A stretch of 7,372 nucleotides of DNA, from contig JAJZLY010000012.1 in NCBI GenBank assembly GCA_021850485.1, forward strand, positions 1 to 7,372. The letters run 5' to 3'. Under the pieces are notes generated by a model. The model worked only from the letters and a program-made list of their open reading frames with translations. It was not told where the DNA came from and ran no database searches. The stretch comes from Bacillota bacterium. Lineage in GTDB: Bacteria > Bacillota > Sulfobacillia > JAJZYS01 > JAJZLH01. Positions within the stretch are counted from its first letter, which is position 1. The number at the start of each line of letters is the position of its first letter. The translations under genes were made by a program, and so were the position numbers. Shown piece by piece: positions 6,337-7,372 of the stretch.

Positions 6337-6630
6337 TCATCATCCTCCTTGATTCATCTCGCCCAAACTAAGATCGCTGACACCCGCCGGCCGCGATTAG
6401 GTTAGGCGGTGGCCGTATCGCTTCCTTCCGTGACCAGCTGAAACCCGAGGAGGAGGCGGGTGACCAGGTCTGACCGCATGCCACTGGGCCGGACCTTGGG
6501 CGGTACAGAAAGGGGGAAAGTCCATCTGCATCCCGGCGCTGTGGCTGCTCTCACCCGTATCGCTGGAAGACGCTGATGACAGGGCGTCGGTCCCGGTCGT
6601 TATTTACTCCGAGATCGATCCGGTCATAGG
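6337..6630. other. divergent intergenic region upstream of the BREX-like operon
   Basis: This 294-bp region separates the minus-strand operon from the plus-strand DUF433/DUF5615 remnant, so any promoters for both should be here. I see no clear -35/-10 pair. On the minus strand the only AT-richer spots are around CTAACCTAAT and GATCTTAGTTT (about 6368-6403). A small plus-strand frame (6478-6576, 32 codons) and a frame ending with EEEAGDQV before 6473 have no recognisable identity. The heptamer TGACCAG occurs twice, 30 bp apart (6431 and 6461). Nothing else is supported. Confidence 0.45.
6344..6350 (-). promoter_or_regulatory. ribosome binding site of the first operon gene
   Basis: The minus strand reads AAGGAGG, a perfect consensus, followed by seven bases and the GTG at 6336-6334. 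It fixes the GTG start rather than the out-of-frame ATGs at 6343 and 6340. Confidence 0.75.
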
Positions 6631-6826
6631 ATGGAGTCGTCGATCACAATCCCCGAGTGCTGGGGGCAAGCCTACCATCCGGGGGACCCGCATCTCCGTG
6701 GCTTTCATCCTGGAAGCGCTGGCAGGTATGACGGAGGACGAGTTGTTGCTCGATTACCCTGTCCTCAAACGTGATGATCTCAACGCCGCTCTTCGGTACG
6801 CCGCCAGGGAACTGGAGGTGCGGTGA
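6631..6826 (+). pseudogene. DUF433 antitoxin-like gene broken by a one-base frameshift
   Basis: The gene starts at ATG 6631 with MESSITIPECWG and then loses frame. The rest of the domain continues one base later as GKPTIRGTRISVAFILEAL and GMTEDELLLDYPVL, ending AARELEVR before the TGA at 6824-6826. Together they rebuild a typical DUF433 protein of about 64 aa, with the family signature GKPTIRGTRI and the segment D-DLNAALRYAA. DUF433 proteins are helix-turn-helix antitoxins usually paired with DUF5615 PIN-like toxins, and such a gene follows here with a GTGA overlap. The break is at the G run 6662-6666 (five Gs; four would restore the frame CWGKPTIRG). The frame of the distal part has no ATG, GTG or TTG upstream within reach. 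It is a pseudogene unless the extra G is a sequencing error. Confidence 0.72.
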
Positions 6827-6951
6827 AGTTCTTGCTGGATGCCAACATCAGTCCACGGGTGATCCCGGCCTTGATCGCATCCGGCCACCAAGCCACCATG
6901 GCAAACGACGGTCTTGCCCAAACAGCCTGGCAAGCATGGCAGAAGCGCTAA
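6823..6951 (+). pseudogene. truncated DUF5615 PIN-like toxin gene
   Basis: GTG at 6823-6825 overlaps the TGA of the DUF433 gene. It opens 42 codons beginning MKFLLDANISPRVIPALIA and then SGHQAT, which is the standard N-terminus of DUF5615 (PIN-like RNase) proteins; D6 would be the first metal-binding acid. The family is normally about 110-120 aa. Here the reading stops with TAA at 6949-6951, and the later acidic residues (the THD/DxDF part) are missing. After residue 30 the sequence no longer matches the family. The 3' end of a convergent gene begins at 6958, so the toxin's tail seems to have been lost at a junction rather than by a single stop mutation. It cannot encode a working PIN nuclease. 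Confidence 0.7.
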
Positions 6952-6957
6952 CATTCC

Positions 6958-7305
6958 TCACTTGGACCCACGAGGTCGGTCTCGCCCCGGGTCGGTTATC
7001 TCCCGCTTCCGCAGGTCCGGGTTCACGGAATTGCGGATAAGGTCGAACGCAGCTTGACCATCCAGCGTACAAGCTACGAATTCGCTAAAGCTCTGAAGGC
7101 TCTGTAGGTGAAGTTCGTTGACTGCAATGTGACGTAAGAGGCTCTCGTCGTCAATGGACCGCTGACCGTGTGAGAAATATACGGTACACAGTTTCCGGGT
7201 GGGATGATCTGGATCGAAGACGGCATAATGCTCGTGCTTAGTTCCTCTTGTAGGTTGGGCACTGAGTTTCTCGTGGAGTGCCCGCTTGATGTCCCGTATC
7301 AGCAT
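6958..7305 (-). CDS. 115-aa hypothetical protein, possibly HicA-like
   Basis: This is a small basic protein. The central part, RGTKHEHYAVF (20-30), CTVYFSHGQ (40-48) and SLLRHIAVNEL (55-65), loosely follows the layout of HicA mRNA interferases: a glycine followed by His-rich strand, then a short strand with His-Gly, then a helix beginning near an Arg. The resemblance is weak and I do not assign the function. H24, H26 and H46 are the candidate catalytic positions. The start ATG (7305-7303) overlaps the stop of an upstream partial gene (ATGCTGA), and GAGGA directly touches the ATG, so translation is probably coupled. The last ~15 residues (EITDPGRDRPRGSK) are low-complexity and may be foreign sequence read through at the junction with the broken toxin gene. 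Confidence 0.6.
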   Translation of the reverse strand: MLIRDIKRALHEKLSAQPTRGTKHEHYAVFDPDHPTRKLCTVYFSHGQRSIDDESLLRHIAVNELHLQSLQSFSEFVACTLDGQAAFDLIRNSVNPDLRKREITDPGRDRPRGSK

Positions 7306-7372
7306 TCCTCGCTTGCCTGAAGGTCAAACACGTTTCGCACAAAGGCGAGTGTCCCTAGCAGATGTGCGGCCA
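7299..7372 (-). CDS. 3' end of an unidentified gene leaving the window
   Basis: Reading the minus strand in from the window edge gives an open frame ending LLGTLAFVRNVFDLQASEEC and TGA (7301-7299). It has a natural amino acid composition, and its stop overlaps the ATG of the 115-aa gene by seven bases (ATGCTGA), as in a coupled two-gene unit. Only 23 codons are visible, so the product cannot be named. If the 115-aa protein is a toxin, this could be its partner. Confidence 0.45.
   Translation of the reverse strand, partial: AAHLLGTLAFVRNVFDLQASEEC

Noticed and set aside
6430-6467. GTGACCAG repeated 30 bp apart, considered as an operator or the start of a CRISPR-like array
   Set aside because: There are only two short copies with no dyad symmetry and no further units.
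6478-6576. 32-codon plus-strand frame in the divergent intergenic region
   Set aside because: There is no family match, and it is too short to support without a clear ribosome binding site.
6754-6954. 66-codon minus-strand frame over the DUF433/DUF5615 remnant
   Set aside because: The plus strand shows clear DUF433 and DUF5615 signatures; the minus frame is a shadow.

Overview
The window is about 7.4 kb of GC-rich bacterial DNA, clearly above 60% GC by eye. Shine-Dalgarno sites are strong (an AAGGAGG and a GGAGGTGAT), and GTG and probably TTG starts are used freely. The flanking families (MNT/HEPN, DUF433/DUF5615) are common in thermophilic or environmental Chloroflexota, deep-branching Firmicutes and Actinobacteria. 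The genus cannot be fixed from this sequence, and no rRNA, tRNA, CRISPR array or intact mobile element is visible.

The core (1155-6336) is a four-gene minus-strand operon whose genes overlap at every junction. In order of transcription they are: (1) a 256-aa protein of no family I recognise, with a likely C-terminal winged helix; (2) a ~378-aa P-loop ATPase distantly like the DUF2791/BREX ATP-binding family; (3) a ~415-419-aa BrxD-like ATPase; (4) a 681-aa BrxL-like AAA+ protein with a Lon-type C-terminal domain that appears to lack the Ser-Lys protease dyad. Two BREX families (BrxD, BrxL) are present without PglX methyltransferase, PglZ phosphatase, BrxA, BrxB or BrxC in this window. This makes a compact BREX-related, methylase-free candidate defence cassette and is the most interesting content here. 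A working model (inference) is that the winged-helix protein recognises DNA or a partner, and the two ATPases assemble or load the BrxL-like ring, as ORC/Cdc6-type proteins load MCM.

Toxin-antitoxin-type genes lie on both sides. Downstream of the operon (1-861, minus) is a nucleotidyltransferase (MNT) gene overlapping a HEPN gene that runs off the window. The HEPN gene keeps the Arg and Tyr of the RX4HXY motif but has Ala in place of His. Upstream (6631-6951, plus) is a decayed DUF433/DUF5615 pair: the antitoxin-like gene carries a one-base frameshift in a G run and the PIN-like toxin gene stops after 42 codons. Convergent with that wreck is a 115-aa possibly HicA-like gene (6958-7305, minus), preceded by the 3' end of another gene that leaves the window. 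The two gaps of about 290 bp (862-1154 and 6337-6630) hold no convincing gene. The layout is that of an accessory or defence island with turnover of small addiction-type modules at its edge.
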